From: Procambarus clarkii | Lineage: Eukaryota > Arthropoda > Malacostraca > Decapoda > Cambaridae | Length of the DNA stretch: 64,000 nt | NCBI RefSeq assembly: GCF_040958095.1 | Contig: NC_091219.1 | Location: 30,391,252 to 30,455,251, forward strand | Reading direction: 5' to 3' | Shown: piece after piece, positions 1 to 12,833 of the stretch | Numbering within the stretch: the first letter of the stretch is position 1 | How the letters are laid out: each line of letters begins with the position of its first letter | Translations under genes and position numbers: made by a program | The notes under the pieces: model-generated | Databases searched by the model: none | The model's input: the letters and a program-made list of their open reading frames with translations, nothing else | Told to the model about the DNA's origin: nothing

Positions 1-1215
1 CAAAACAGTTGGCTCAGATGGAGTTTCACCTTGGGTTCTGAGAGAATGTGCAATCTGAGCACAGCATTTCACTTCACCTGATCTTTCAGGCATCCCTGTG
101 TACAGGAGTCGTAGCAGACATGTGGAAACAGGCTAACGTAGTTCCAATCTACAAAAGTGGCAGCAGGGAAGACCCCCTCAATTATAGACCTGCATCATTG
201 ACTAGTGTAATAGTGAAAGTATTGGAAAAACTAATCAAAACTAAATGGGCTAGAACACCTGGAGAGAAATGATATAATATCAGACAGACAGTATGGTTTT
301 CAATCTAGAAGATCCTGTGTATCAAATTAACTCAGTTTCTATGATCGAGCCACAGAGATTTTACAGGAAAGAGATGGTTGGGTTGACTGCATCTACCTGG
401 ACCTAAAAAAGGCTTTCAACAGAGTTAAAATAAATATATGGAGCATCACTTGGCATATGGAATTTAATGTTATTAAATGCAATGTTATGGAATGTGGAAT
501 AGGAGAACATAGACCCCACACAACCTATAAATTATGTGAGAAATCTTTAAGGAATTCTGATAAAGAAAGAGATCTAGGGGTGGTTCTAGATAGAAAACTA
601 TAACCTGAAGACCACATAGAGAACGTTGTGCGAGGAGCCTATGCCATGCATTCTAACTTCAGAATTGCTTTTATATACATGGATGGCGATATACTAAAGA
701 AACTGTTCACGACTTTTGTTAGGCCAAAGCTAAAATATTTGTGTGGTGCCTATATCTTAAGAAGCACATCAACAAACTGGAAAAGGTGCAAAGACATGCT
801 ACTAAGTGGCTCCCAGAACTGAAGGGCAAGAGCTACGAGGAAAGGATAGAGGCATTAAATATGCCAAAACTAGAAGACAGAAGAAAAAGAGGCGATATGA
901 TCACTACGTACAAAATAGTAACAGGAATTGATAAAATCGATAGGGAAGATTTCTTGAGACCTGGAAGTTCAAGAACAAGAGGTCATAGATTTAAACTAGC
1001 TAAACATAGATGCCGAAGAAACATAAGAAAATTCACTTTTGCAAACAGAGTAGTACACGGTTGGAACAAGTTAGGTGAAAAGGTGGTGAAGGCCAAGATC
1101 GTCAGTAGTTTCAAAGCGTTACATGACAAAGTGTGTTGGGAAGACGGGACACCACGAGCGTAGCTCTCATCCAGTAACTACACTTAGGTAATTACTCAGG
1201 TAATTACACACACAC
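1..1215 (+). mobile_element. LINE-A copy, internally deleted, cut by the window edge
   Basis: Starts in the pre-RT linker (SDGVSPWVLREC) and runs to the ORF2 stop near 1163, a 14-bp tail unit, a decayed second unit and (AC)n. At about 426 the sequence jumps from KKAFNRV to ISIWSITW, so the GVPQGS and FADDAK blocks are deleted. Several frameshifts and stops are present. Not functional. Confidence 0.85.
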
Positions 1216-1249
1216 ACAGTATATGCATGCTATATACTAAGCATGGGTA

Positions 1250-2450
1250 TATGTAATAACAACATATATCCGTCCCTAACTACGTGAAGATAGAATGAAT
1301 TTGGTCAACAAATACAAAATCAGTCACAACTTTCACAAATAGTAGGAATGACGGCCGAGCGTCCTCTTTTTTTTTTGGGTGGGAAGGGGAGGGGGGGAGA
1401 CGAAGAGTTTCGAATTGGGAAAATTTGAGGCGAAAGAGGCCGCTAAGCTCTTAAAAGGTTTCTTATGGGGAAAATTCAGACCGAAAATAATTTTAGAGTT
1501 CACGGAAGTTTGTTAAGAAACTCTTATAGAAAAAATTGAGGGGCAAAGTTCACTCTCATCATACTGAGAATAAACTCTATGGTCAATTTTTTGTTTTGTT
1601 TTTGAACATCACTCATACGTTCTTAAAGAGTTCTTTGGAGGAAATTCAAAATTTTTCAGAGTTAAGTTTTATGAAAATATTTTAGAGTTCATATAAACAT
1701 AGAAGTTTATCAAAGCGTGTAAGACCGAAATTATTCAAAAAGACCATTTGAAGATCGATTTTCAACAGAGTCCATTTGAAGACTGATTTTCCTCAGAGAC
1801 CATGTGAAGACCGATTTTCATCAAAGTCCAGTAGATGACCGAAATTATTCAGAAACCAGTTAGAGACCATTTTCAGACCAAATAATAGCCAGAGATGGCT
1901 CTGTGACATACGAGTTTAATATATTAATTGTAATGGTTGCATTCTTACTGCCCTTGAACTGCTGCATAATGTACATGAAAATGCATATATTGTATATCTG
2001 TTGTCGAACAGGTTGATGAATTTTTTGGGCTGATTTTTTTCACAATTTCAACTAATTTCTTTCTTTTTGGGTTGTTTTGATGATTAGGGATCAGATTAGG
2101 GCTTTTTCACTTGTTTAAAGTATACCCTAAATATATCCCCTTAAATCATTATTATTATAATTATCCCTATATTTTTTTTTTTTTGGGGGGGGGGGGTGTA
2201 TTTTTCTTTACTTCATTTCAAAAACATACAAGTAAATTAATGAACTACCTTATTGTCAATAACTTCATCTTTAATTATATTTATAACTAGAATTTCAACT
2301 TTAAATCCAGTTTCTGGCCGATTCTCACGATTTTTACATAGACTGTACAGTAGTGTACACAGCTGTCTGTTCTAAAATCCCTATAAAATGGATTTTTCAT
2401 AAACACTAAATGTTTGGAGCTATACATTTTTTTTTCAAAATTTGACGTAA
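1250..2450 (-). repeat. Copy of the second TTAA family interior, with about 670 bp inserted
   Basis: 1250-1335 (CCGTCCCTAACTACGTGAAG) and 2010-2440 (ATTTTTTGGGCTGATT, GTATACCCTAAATATAT, ATTATAATTATCCCTATA, GTGTACACAGCTGTCTGTTC) are the reverse complement of 29290-28700 in order. Between them, 1336-2010 is extra and includes about four degenerate 34-bp tandem units (GACCATTTGAAGATCGATTT) at 1735-1880. No ends of the element are visible here. Confidence 0.65.
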
Positions 2451-2479
2451 GTAAACTAATTATCAAAAGAAGGCACCAA

Positions 2480-5290
2480 ACTGGGAAGGCTATGTAGCAC
2501 CATCAAATGTGCGGAATAATCAGAGGGCACTAAATATCACCAAGGATGCCAATACAAGAACATAAACGCATAAGGCGAACGATATCAAAAGTATCTGAGT
2601 CACCAAGAATTCTACCGAGGGACAGGTGACCGTGAGGGGAGGTTGGAAAGCAAGACACGCTCGTCCTGGAAGTCAGGACAGTCAAGAAGGACATGCACGA
2701 CCGTAAGAGGGACAATGCAATTAGGACAATAAGGAGCAGGGCGGCGCTCCATCAAGTGACAATGGGTTAAGCAAGAATGGCAAATACGCAACCTCGCCAG
2801 AGCTGTTTCCCATCGCCGGTTACGGTGGTAGGAGGACGGCCACGAGGAAACACAACATTTAAGAGTACGTAGTTTGTTACCAGTAACAGACGACCAAGAA
2901 GCCTGCCAACAAGTAAGTATGGAGGAATGGATAACCGGGTAAAAGTCGGAATATGGAATACCTTTACGAGAGATGGGACAAAAGCGGACAGCTTCCTTGG
3001 CGGCAGCATCCGCACGCTCATTTAAAGACACACCAATATGGCTGGGAACCCAACAAAACTCAACCGACTTAAATTTACTGAGAACAAGAAACAGCCAATG
3101 CTGGATCTCGACAACTACTGGATGAACCGGATTAAAGGACCCGAGAGCCATGAGGGCACTACGGGTCAACAACAACTACAAAGGAAGACTGACAACGAGA
3201 AAGCAGGAGACGAAGAGCATAGAGAATAGCATAAAGCTCCGCTGTAAAGATGCTAGTCTCCGGAGGTAAGCGACACATATAAGTGTGATCAGGAAAAACA
3301 ACAGAGTAGCCAACACCGTCCACAGACTTAGACCCATCGGTGAAGACAGAAACGGAGCGGGAGTGAGAAGAAGCGTGCTCAAGGAAAAGGTGTTTTAGAA
3401 CCGTAGGAGGGGTAAAAGCTTTTGTGATGCGGGTCAAGGATGTACAAAAAAGCAGAAGGGGGACTCTCCACAGGGGCAAAGAAGGAACAACACGAGGAGA
3501 AACATTAGAAACACGAACGGAAAGAGAATCCTGTAAGCGAGATAACCGGACAGAAAGATGGAGGTGGTGAAGAGGAACAGGAACCTCAGGAGGGGTAAAA
3601 GTTAAAGCACGACAGGCGAGAGGAAGGATGTTGCAAGGACCGCGCAAAATAGTGAAGACAGTAGCGATCACGGCGGTCCTGGAGAGACAGGAAGCCAGTG
3701 TCAACATACAAGCTAAGGACGGGAGTCGAATGAAAGGCACCAGAACTGAGGCGCAACCCAGTATGGTGCAAAGCATCAAGACGGCGAAGAATAGAAGGAG
3801 AAGCAGACGAGTAAGCAGGCCATAATCGAGCTTAGACAGGACGAGAGAGGAATGTAAGGCAAGGAGAGTGCGCCTATCCGCTCTCCAAGAAGTATGGGAC
3901 AATACCCGAAGGAGGGTAAGGGCCTTAGAGCACTCAACACGTAGGCAAGAGACTATGGAAAGACCAAGACAAACGAGTGTCAAGGAATAACCCCAAAAGC
4001 TTCGCGGAATCTTTGTACTCAAGGGAATGACCATAAAGTGACAAAGAGGGACAAAGAACGACCCGTTTCCGAGTAAAAGTCATGGCACAAGTCTTAGAAG
4101 TAGAGAACTTGAAGCCATGATCGGTGGCCGAAGACGACACGGCATCAATCGCAAGTTGAAGCCGGCGCTGAAGGAGAGGCGAATCATCACCCTGACAGCA
4201 AAGGGTAAGATCATCGACATAGAGAGCAGAGAAGAAACCTGAAGGAAGAAAGAAGACCATTGAGGGCAACCAGAAATAGAGTAGTACTCAGAACACTACC
4301 CTGGGGCACACCTTCGTATTGCTGAAAAGAGGCAGAGAGAGCAGGACCAAGGCGCACCCGAAAGGAACGGCGAGAGAGGAAACTGCGGAGAAAGAGAAGG
4401 AGATGACCACGAAGGCCAAAAAGAATGATGCTGGGATAGAATATGATATCGCCAAGTGGTGTCGTAAGCCTTTTCCAGGTCAAAAAGGACAGGCAACAAC
4501 GGAGGTCCTCGCAGCAAAAGCAGTACAAATATAGACCTCCAAGTTCACCAGTACATCTTTCGTGCTGCAGCACTTGCGAAAACCAAATTGAGAAGGGGAG
4601 AGAAGGTGATGGTGTTCCAGGAACCACATCAGACAAACGTTAACCATACATTCAAAGAGTTTGCAGACACAACTTGTGAGGGCAATAGGGCAAAGGTCCT
4701 TAGGGGAAGTTCCCAGAGACCCTGGTTTGCGAACAGGGAGGACAACGGCATCGAGCCAGTCCTCAGGGACTGACGAAGACGACTCCCAGATCCGATTATA
4801 CAGACTCAGTAAATACTGAGACGTGCACGAAGGGAGATGGCAAAGCATCTCATAATGAATACCATCGGAGCCCGCCGCCGTAGAACCACAGAGGGCAGGG
4901 CAGAACGAAGTTCAGAGAGAGAGAGAGAGAGAAGGGATCGTTGTAGGGAAGACGAAGATGAGTGCAGAAATCTAAAGGACGAGACTCAGACAGGTTTACG
5001 AAGAAGGAAAGATTGGGGAAGATGAAGACCAGAACTAACAGAAGAAAAGTGGGAACCCAGGTCGGTAGCGACCTGCAAAGGGTCCGCCACAAGAGTACCA
5101 TGGAGGTGAAGGACCAGTGAAACATTGGGAACGAACTTACCCGCTATCTTGCGGATACGTTTCCAGATCTGTGGCAAGGGAGTTTCGGACGTAATGGTGG
5201 AGACATAAGATGCCCAACATTCACGTTTAGCCGTACGGATGGCCCTACGGGCCACCGCACTCGCTTTCCGAAAGAAAGAAAAGAAAAGAA
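2480..5290 (-). mobile_element. RNase H-bearing LINE (I-group-like), 5'-truncated and frameshifted
   Basis: Reads on the minus strand. RT blocks: [47 protein letters not shown] and the catalytic ALYVDDL at about 4221. RNase H follows with VFTDGSKSVDG (D), TAELYAILYAL (E), a VVVD split by a frameshift near 3165 (D) and CWVPSHIG-NERAD (H and D). The last block is the LGDSDTFDIVRLMR tail near 2540. At least five frameshifts divide it, and the endonuclease is missing. RNase H after the RT is typical of the I/Nimb/R1/LOA groups, so this family is distinct from LINE-A. Confidence 0.85.
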
Positions 5291-5404
5291 TCGGTCGTCT
5301 GCCGACGGCGTACACAAGTACCAAAGTACGGCGTACACAAGTACGGCGTACACGTCATAGAACAAGTACCAAATCTACACAGTAAAATAACAACGTACTG
5401 GAGT

Positions 5405-5750
5405 GAACGATATGGAAGAAAATGCAGAATTGAACCAGTGAAGAGCAGAGGTGCCATAGGCACAATCAGAGAACACTGTATAAACATCAGAGGTCCGCGG
5501 TTGTTCAACGTCCTCCCAGCAAGCATAAGAAATATTGCCAGAACAACCGTGGACATCTTCAAGAGGAAACTAGATTTATTCCTCCAAAGAATGCCGGACC
5601 AACCGGGCTGTGGTGGGTATGTGGGCCTGCGGGCCGCTCCAAGCAACAGCCTAGTGGACCAAACTCTCACAAGTCAAGCCTGGCCTCGGGCCGGGCTTGG
5701 GGAGTAGAAAAACTCCCAGAACCCCATCAACCAGGTAACCAGGTATCAAC
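5405..5750 (+). mobile_element. LINE-C 3' fragment
   Basis: C-terminal part of a third LINE family: [69 protein letters not shown], then a stop and a tail with ACCAGGTA repeats (ATCAACCAGGTAACCAGGTATCAACCAGG-like, 5725-5752). About 100 codons; it begins abruptly next to the RNase H LINE, which lies in the opposite orientation. Confidence 0.7.
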
Positions 5751-5752
5751 CA

Positions 5753-6397
5753 GGCGGTGCCTCTTCCAGGCTGCACGCTTACAGCGGACAGCTCGAGCAC
5801 AGTGCAATACTATTCCTACATCCACAAAGTTGTCTAACAAGAGGCATAGCATCATACATTTAACTTTTTCAAGTGGTTCTTTAGAATGCAATGCCAACTG
5901 CAGCACTTGGATATCCATGCAGTTATAATTCTAGTTCTGAGAACTGCAGGGGACATTTTGCTCCACTTTGTTCAAGAGATACCTTTGCTTTCATGCACCA
6001 TTAGCTGGGATGTGCAGCACGGCATCACAGAGAAAGACATCTGGAGAGGGGGGCCTTCTAGTTAGTAGTTGTATCTGGTAGTTGACATGGCTGCTCTAGC
6101 CTAGGAACTAATTTAAGTACTGTATAGGTTCACAGTGAAATTTCTATTCCTGTGATTAGTGATGTGAGCAGAAAATAAGAACACTGACATTGTTGGATAA
6201 CAAATAACCCTTTCCAGACGGGAAAATTATTTCAGTTTGTACTGGACCCACTTCAAGTTGAAACTGGTAAGGGTTAAGAACAGACCAAAACAGCATCACT
6301 TTCATTTTCATGCATATAGGTTAGGTTATTCGTAGAAGTGACAGATGATGGACCATCACTAAGTTGAAGGTCCATCCATTGAGCATAGGTAAAACAC
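5753..6397. other. Unassigned stretch
   Basis: No coding, RNA or repeat structure recognised. Confidence 0.4.
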
Positions 6398-7715
6398 CTG
6401 GAGATATTGATATAACAGATAGACAGTATGGCTTTCGATCTGGAAGATCCTGTGTAATGAATTTACTTAGATTTCAAGATAGAGCCAGAGATATTTTACA
6501 GGAAAAAAGAGATGGTTTGGTTAAATGCATTTTTCTCGGCATAAAAATGGCTTTTGTCAGTCCCATGTAAGAGGTTGTTCTGGAAAGCAGAACATACTGG
6601 AAGTGACGGGGAGGCTTCTGACATGAATGAAAATTTTTCTAACCAATAGAAAAATGAAAGCAGTAATCAGAGGCAATAAATTGGACAGAAGAAATGTTAC
6701 GAGTGGAGTAACCACAGGGTTACTAATGTACAGTGGAACCTTGAATAAAGAATTTAATCCGTTCCGGCACCGAGCTCGTTACGTGAAATGCTTGTCTTTC
6801 AAAACAAATTTTCCCATTTAAAATACTGGAAATCAAATTAATCCGTTCTACCACCGAGAAACATCAATATGATATTCAATGTTTTAAATAATGGAGCAGC
6901 CTACCTTACATACACTGAACAAACGTTTATGACATTTTCTTTCTTTAAGTGAACAAATTCAAGTTCATCTTCAAGTTCTTTCTTCAAATTTTTTTTTCAT
7001 TTTTTTATAGCAAAAGGTCTGTTCGGTGTTTGTCAGGTAGGCTGCTCTATGTTTCTTAAAAAAAAAAATAAAAAAAAAATTGAAAAAAATTTGAAAAACA
7101 GACAAATGCCATACAGGGTTCGATCAGTGTTTGTTGAGTAGGATGCTCCATAAGGACAATCTTTCTTTGTTTCAAATGTGTTCAATTTGTTTTGTACTTT
7201 TCATTTACAGTATTTATAAATAATGGAGCAGCCTACCCAACAAACACTGAACAAACTTTTATGGCACGTCCATTTTAATTTTTTTTATTTTTCATTATTT
7301 TTTCAGAAACATGAAGCAGCCTACCTGACAAACACTGAATGAACCTTTTTGACATTTGTTCTGTTTTTCAAAAAAGAAAAAAAAAAAAAAAAAATTATTC
7401 TACAAAAACAAGTCAATGCTTTGCAACATTATAACAGTCATCCCTTTAAAGATGCTAATGATGCTGGGATGTAATAAAAATATATATTTTATTTTCATCT
7501 TCGGAGGCGTTCGAAAAGCAGCAGGAACGCACCATGTGGTATTTTCGTAAGTCAAACGAGCGCTCGCCAATCGAAACAAATTGTCAGCGATCGGGGCGCT
7601 CGTTATTCAAAATGCTCGTAAATTGAGGCGCTCGTCACACGAGGTTCCACTGTATTCTCGGGAATGTAATTATATGAACATGTTTCCTGGTGATGCTAAG
7701 GTAAACCTATAAAAA
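6398..7715 (+). mobile_element. LINE-A fragment split by a DNA transposon
   Basis: 6398-6728 holds degenerate ISDRQYGFRSGRSC to SGV-TGL of the RT. 7655-7715 resumes at NYMNMFPGDAK, a mutated form of the FADD block. The segment between is the pogo-like element at 6731-7652. Frameshifted and old. Confidence 0.8.
6731..7652 (+). mobile_element. Pogo/Tigger-like non-autonomous DNA transposon with TA duplication
   Basis: Ends in CAGTGGAACCT and AGGTTCCACTG, each flanked by TA, so it is a 922-bp element of the pogo/Tc1-mariner type. It has no transposase ORF. The interior holds about five copies, in both orientations, of a 40-base unit around GGAGCAGCCTACC and ACACTGAACAAAC. Orientation is arbitrary. 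Confidence 0.8.
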
Positions 7716-8116
7716 AAAGATAAGAAAAGTTCCCCACTGCTGGGGGAACAGAGGCAGTTAAGAATTGATGCTCAGAGAATCCTCCCTCTACAGGACTATC
7801 TGTGTGTCAGGTTAATTTTTTGGCCTAGTCATAATATGTTGCCACATTTTTTACCACCTTTTCTTGTCTTGTGTTAGTACAGGTTAGTTGTGTTAGTATA
7901 TAGGCAAGAAGACGAACAACAACAAGGAAAGTTGAGGTTTCTAGTTGAATAATTAATAATTATATGTGGCAATGCAATGCAATTCAAATTATGTTGTTTG
8001 TAGCATAAAAGTAGTTGGAAATGGTCACTTTTAGACTCGGAGGTGAGAAAGTACCATTATCCGGAACACGTAATTATCCGGCTGGGAGTCTTTCCCACAT
8101 AGTCCAGATAATCGCG

Positions 8117-8890
8117 AGGAGACAGTAGTGATCATATCACCTCTTTTTCTTCTTTCTTCTAGTTTTGGCATATTTAATGCCTCTAACCTCTCCTCGTAGC
8201 TCTTGCCCTTCAGTTCTGGGAGCCATTTTATAGCATGTCTTTGCACCTTTTCCAGTTTGTACATGTGTTTCTTAAGATATGGGCACCACACAACTGCTGC
8301 ATATTCGAGCTTTGGCCTTACAAAAGTTGTGAACAATTTCTTTAGTATTTCGCCATCCATGTACAGTATTTAAAAGCAATACAGAAGTTAGAAAGCGGGG
8401 CATAGGCTCCTCGCACATCGTTCTTTGTGTGGTCCTCAGATTCTATCTAAAACCACCCCTAGATCTCTTTCTTTATCAGAATTCTTTAAAGATTTCTCAC
8501 ATAATTTATAGGTTGTGTGGGGTCTATGTTCTCCTATTCCACATTCCATAACATGGCATTTAATTTCATTTGCCAAGTGGTGTTCCATATACTTATTTTG
8601 TCCAGGTCTTCTTGAAGGACATGACAATCATCAAAGATTCTTATCCTCCCTATTATCTTAGCATCATCAGCAAACATGTTCATATAATTCTATATACCAA
8701 CTGGTAGATCGTTTATGTAGACAATGAACATCACTGGTGCAAGAACTGAACCCTGCGGTACTCCACTCGTGACATTTCTCCAGTCCGATACATTGCCTGA
8801 TTACTGCCCTCATTATTCTGTCAGAAAATTTTTCATCCATGTTAGAAGCTTACCTGTCACCCCTCCAATATTTTCCAGTTTCCAGACCAG
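8117..8890 (-). mobile_element. LINE-A fragment, both ends lost
   Basis: Minus-strand RT to C-terminal segment: codons for FWSGNWKILEG-like sequence near 8885, [11 protein letters not shown] near 8760, FADDAKI near 8665 and [12 protein letters not shown] to ERRKRGDMITT at 8300-8117. Frame is broken in several places. It abuts pogo-like sequence (ATTATCCGG motifs, 8040-8117) on one side and the Tigger duplication on the other. Confidence 0.8.
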
Positions 8891-8935
8891 TGTTGGACGG
8901 GTCCAACCAGATGTGCGTCCATCACTCGTGGTATA

Positions 8936-9280
8936 CACAGTGCTGCGCCATTAGTGAAATATTTTTTTAAATAACTTTTTTATTTTCATAGTAACTTTGA
9001 ACATTTTTGGCCAAGACTATGTCTGGTAGCAGCATCAATCGTTCTGGAGGTGTTAAGAGGAAGAAAGTTGTCCTAACAATTAAAGACAAGTTACTGTTAT
9101 ACACCTCAACCAGTGCGGCGTCACAGTGCTGCGCCATTAGTGAAATATTTTTTAAATATCTTTTTTATTTTCACAGTAACTTTGAACATTTTTGGTCAAG
9201 ACTATGTCTGGTAGCAGCATCAATCGTTTTGGAGGTGTTAAGAGGAAGAAGGTTGTCCTAGCAATTAAAGACAAGTAACG
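8936..9280 (+). mobile_element. Tigger-like transposase N-terminus in a 186-bp tandem duplication
   Basis: 8936-9121 and 9122-9280 are near-identical units. Each contains an ATG followed by SGSSINRSGGVKRKKVVL or a close variant, then TIKDKL, which resembles the start of Tigger (pogo-group) transposases before the first helix-turn-helix. The frame ends shortly after in both. Confidence 0.6.
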
Positions 9281-9634
9281 TGTTGTTCAACCAGTGAGGC
9301 GTCGCAGGCAGCCAAACGCCTTCAAGAAGTGAGGCGCCACAGGCAAGCCAAACGCCTTCAACAAGTGAGGCGTAAGCAAGCGCCTACAACAAGCGAGACA
9401 TCACAGGCAAGCCAAATGCCTTCAACAAGTGAGGCGCAAGGAAGCGCCTTCAACAAGTGAGGCACCACAGGCAAGCCAAGCACTTTAAACAAGTGAGGCG
9501 CCACAGGCAAGCCAAGCGCCTTCAGCAAGTGAGGCGCCACAGGCAAGCCAAGAGCCTTCAACAAGTGAGGCGTAAGCAAGCGCCTTCAACAAGCGAGACA
9601 TCACAGGCAAGCCAAATGCCTTCAACAAGTGGAG
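9281..9634 (+). repeat. GC-rich minisatellite of two alternating unit types
   Basis: About ten units built on CAACAAGTGAGGCGCCACAG and GCAAGCCAAGCGCCTT (about 36 bp) with a shorter form CAACAAGTGAGGCGTAAGC (about 28 bp). It follows the Tigger N-terminal duplication directly. The open frames on both strands are a by-product of the repeat. Confidence 0.85.
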
Positions 9635-9671
9635 TAATAATAATAATAATAATAATAACTCCCTTCAATAA

Positions 9672-9918
9672 GGGAGTCGGTCGGCCGAGCGGACAGCACG
9701 CGGGACTTGTGATCCTGGGTTCGATCCCAGGCACCGGCGAGAAACAATGGGCAGAGTTTCTTTCACCCTATGCCCCTGTTACCTAGCAGTAAAATAGGTA
9801 CCTGGGTGTTAGTCAGCTGTCACGGGCTGCTTCCTGGGGGTGGAGGCCTGGTCGAGGACCGGGCCGCGGGGACACTAAAAGCCCCGAAATCATCTCAAGA
9901 TAACCTCAAGATAACCCA
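9672..9918 (+). mobile_element. SINE-1: tRNA-derived, LINE-B-like tail
   Basis: The head resembles a tRNA: A box GGCCGAGCGGACAGC, anticodon arm CGGGA/TCCTG with loop CTTGTGA (anticodon TGT), B box GGGTTCGATCCCAGG. The body contains CCTAGCAGTAAAATAGGTAC and GGGTGTTAGTCAGCTG. The tail contains AGGCCTGGTCGA, GCGGGGACACTAAAAG and two CTCAAGATAAC repeats. A perfect hairpin, ACTCCCTTCAATAAGGGAGT, overlaps its left edge (9658-9677) after an (AAT)n run. Confidence 0.8.
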
Positions 9919-10198
9919 TTTGATGCAGTGTATCAAGAATATGAAGGGATTGGGGGTAAAGTTGACAAATATGTTAGGCTGCCATAGTCCAGTATAGACA
10001 AAGGAGAAGTGCAAACAGAGGAGCATGAACATATCAGCACCAAAGAAATTTGGAACAAGACTTAGTAACAAGGAAATTATATGAAGTAGCAAAGACTAAC
10101 CCTAAGAGTGCCATTTTCATCATAACACTCAATACAAGTGCTAATAAAACCCATGGATATCATCTCTTACCTGCAGAATGGTGTACATATACAAAATA

Positions 10199-11842
10199 TT
10201 AACCCCTTAACTGCGTTGCCTCCAAATATGACACCCCCTCAGTGCGCAGGAAATAAATTATCTGGAAAAAATTCTTTTGATTTTTTAAAGTGTCAAAAAC
10301 CCTTCCCTCAGTATGGGTATGTAAAAAAAAAATCGAAATTGTGCTTACTGTGGCTGCTATGGGGTCTGTAAATTGGCGTGTGACGTCATCATTCCCCGTT
10401 CGCCTGTGACGTACGCTGAACTATATGTTTAACATATCTCTAACCCTGTCCATGGAGGACAGAAGAAAATGTATATATGCTGGTTAGCATTGTAAATGTG
10501 TGGCCCCATTTGTGGTAGAAAATAATATATAAAAAAAAAAAAAAAAAAGGCGCCTGAGTTACCACAAATATATTTATGTTCATATTTTGCACACGGTTCC
10601 AAATACATTTTATTTGTTTTTACATGCTAATCCTATGTATAATAAACGCGTACACTATATTATGGCAGTAAAACATCCGTACTGTCCGAAGACACTGTGT
10701 TACGTGCATGACACTTGTGTACACGTATGCTGCACATATTTACTATGTATCATGCTAATTTATGTATATATACAATCTATTTATACACTGTCACACACTA
10801 TATACATTCACTATCAACACATTCAGAACACCTCGAGTAAAAGCAGTCACACCCAGCCAGTCTCCCTCACTCCAACATCTTACTCACCAACATTGCTCGT
10901 CCCACCATACTGTTATTGTTCTTATTACACTATTTACACATGTTATATATACTCATCTACATGTTTTATTTACCAGAACTATGCAAGTAAGCCGGCATTG
11001 TGTACAAACAGTACAGAGACCACCATACACTGCATGTAAAATCACACAGCAGACGACGCTACAATTAATGTCACCTCCCTCACCAAAATAGCTCCTCTCA
11101 ACATTCTCCTGTTGCTGTTCTTACACTAAAACTGTATATACTGTATATACCCATGTACATGTGTTGCCCATAGCGAACCACTAAGCTAGTATGGTGAGCA
11201 AAACAAGAGTGGCTGCCCCACACACACAATGAGGCTATCTCAATTCTCTCCCTCTCTCACCAAAATTCCTCCTTCCACAATACTATGCACAATGCTAATT
11301 ATAACCACAATCCTGGTCACTAATTCCTGTAAATGAATAACTGACCACACGTTCATTTTGAAAAGGAACCTAAGAAGTCCTTTGAAGATTCCTAGATGGA
11401 CGAAATAATGCTGTGGTGCTGTGGCCAGCGCTGTGAACATCTTGAACAGCATTGATTCACTGATATTTGAACATTGTACCCAGTCATTATCACACTCAGG
11501 CTCTTCTATAATACCATCATGGCTAAATAAAACATTATATATATATATATATTGGCAATATTAGGCGATGCTGTGGTCACACGCTGAAAAGCAGGGCTGT
11601 GCGCTCATGCTGCGAGCACCAGCCTTGGTTGCTCACTCACTACTGAGGCTCTGACACCCGGCAATGAGGACCATGATTTTTTTTTAAAGATTGTGTGTGT
11701 TTACAAGAGCCCTGAGGAAGCTGATGTGAACCTCATGTAGCCACAGGAGTTTTGAATGGAACATGAAAAATAAAAACACCCGGAGGTGCGTTGCGCACCC
11801 GAAGCCTGGGCCTGCAGGCACATTGCGCAGTTAAAGGGTTAA
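10199..11842 (+). mobile_element. TTAA-flanked, piggyBac-like non-autonomous element
   Basis: Starts TTAA/CCCCTTAACTGCG and ends CGCAGTTAAAGGG/TTAA, so the ends are inverted and flanked by the TTAA duplication typical of piggyBac. The interior has no transposase. It holds CA- and TA-rich degenerate repeats with ACACATGTTATATATA, ACATGTTTT and CCACTAAGCTAGTATGG blocks, and AGCACCAGCCTTGGTTGCT near the right end. Confidence 0.7.
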
Positions 11843-11997
11843 GGGTTAAGTTTGTCATTAATTAACACTTTCGCACTTCGATGACGCCTATTAGCGGCAT
11901 CCGTTTTTCTCCTGTGCTGTTTCGGATGACAACGTATAGTCATCTATTTTAATATTTGTTAAAAATTTTTAATTTTATCTGATCAATCTGGGAGTGG

Positions 11998-12605
11998 TTT
12001 CAAAATGAGCGCCTTTAGATTGCGCACAATTTAATACCAACATAAAAGACATAACACGAAAATTGATGTCAGAACACTAGAAAGATATTAATAATTTTGT
12101 GGTGATGAGCGTCAAAAAGTGTCCAAAAGTTAAAATATTAGTTAAAATTCCATTTATTGTTCTTTTATAATGAGCCTAGTTTTAAAATACGCGCCTTTAG
12201 ATTGCGCACAATTTGATACCAAATTGAAAGACGTAGCACGAAAATTAATATCAAAACACTGGAAAGATATTAATAATTTTGTGGTGATGAGCATCAAAAT
12301 GTGTCCAAAAGTTAAAACATTTGTTAAAATTCCATTTATTGTTCTATTATTATTATGGGACTCTAGATTGTGCACAATTTGATATCAAAATGAAAGACGT
12401 AACACGAAAATTGATGTCAGAGAGATAATAAATGTCAAAGAAAATAACTACTTTTGTGGCCCAAATTTTTAAATACTGTATTTGCTAAAATTCCATTTAT
12501 TGTTCTTTAAACTATGGAACTAGTTTTAAAATAGGCGCCTTTATATTGCGAACAATTTGATACCAAAATGAAAGGCGTAACACAAAAATTGATGTTATCA
12601 AACTG
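11998..12605 (+). repeat. Tandem array of about 180-bp units, 3.5 copies
   Basis: Each unit has CGCCTTTAGATTGCGCACAA, a TTTGATACC block, GATATTAATAATTTTGTGGT and CCATTTATTGTTCTTTTA. Units start near 12005, 12190, 12363 and 12532. Open frames on both strands here are shadows. A TTAACACTTTCGCAC sequence at about 11861 may be the left end of a TTAA element that holds the array. Confidence 0.8.
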
Positions 12606-12833
12606 AATGAGTATATACATTACTCTGCAGGTACTCTGCAGCAAATTTCCGAAAGTCATGGGCACGAGGATAGACCGCAGGCTGGTTAGACTTACAAACC
12701 CTGCAGACGACCTGACGACCTAAGCCCTTAAACAGGGAATGAGGAAAACCTGATCAACCTAAAGTGCATCCCCAGCCACCAAACCTGAAGCGTGCAAATA
12801 ATGGCGAAGAGCCCCAACTGGACAACACATCTG

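Noticed and set aside
9672..9745. Functional tRNA gene
   Set aside because: Mismatched arms and a direct continuation into a SINE body; the same applies to the heads at 44.1, 44.7 and 47.5 kb.
10587..11091. 150- and 109-codon overlapping plus-strand frames
   Set aside because: They lie in the repetitive interior of a TTAA element, with no motif and biased Y/T/H composition.
12154..12382. Overlapping 70-codon frames on both strands
   Set aside because: Both are produced by the 180-bp tandem units.
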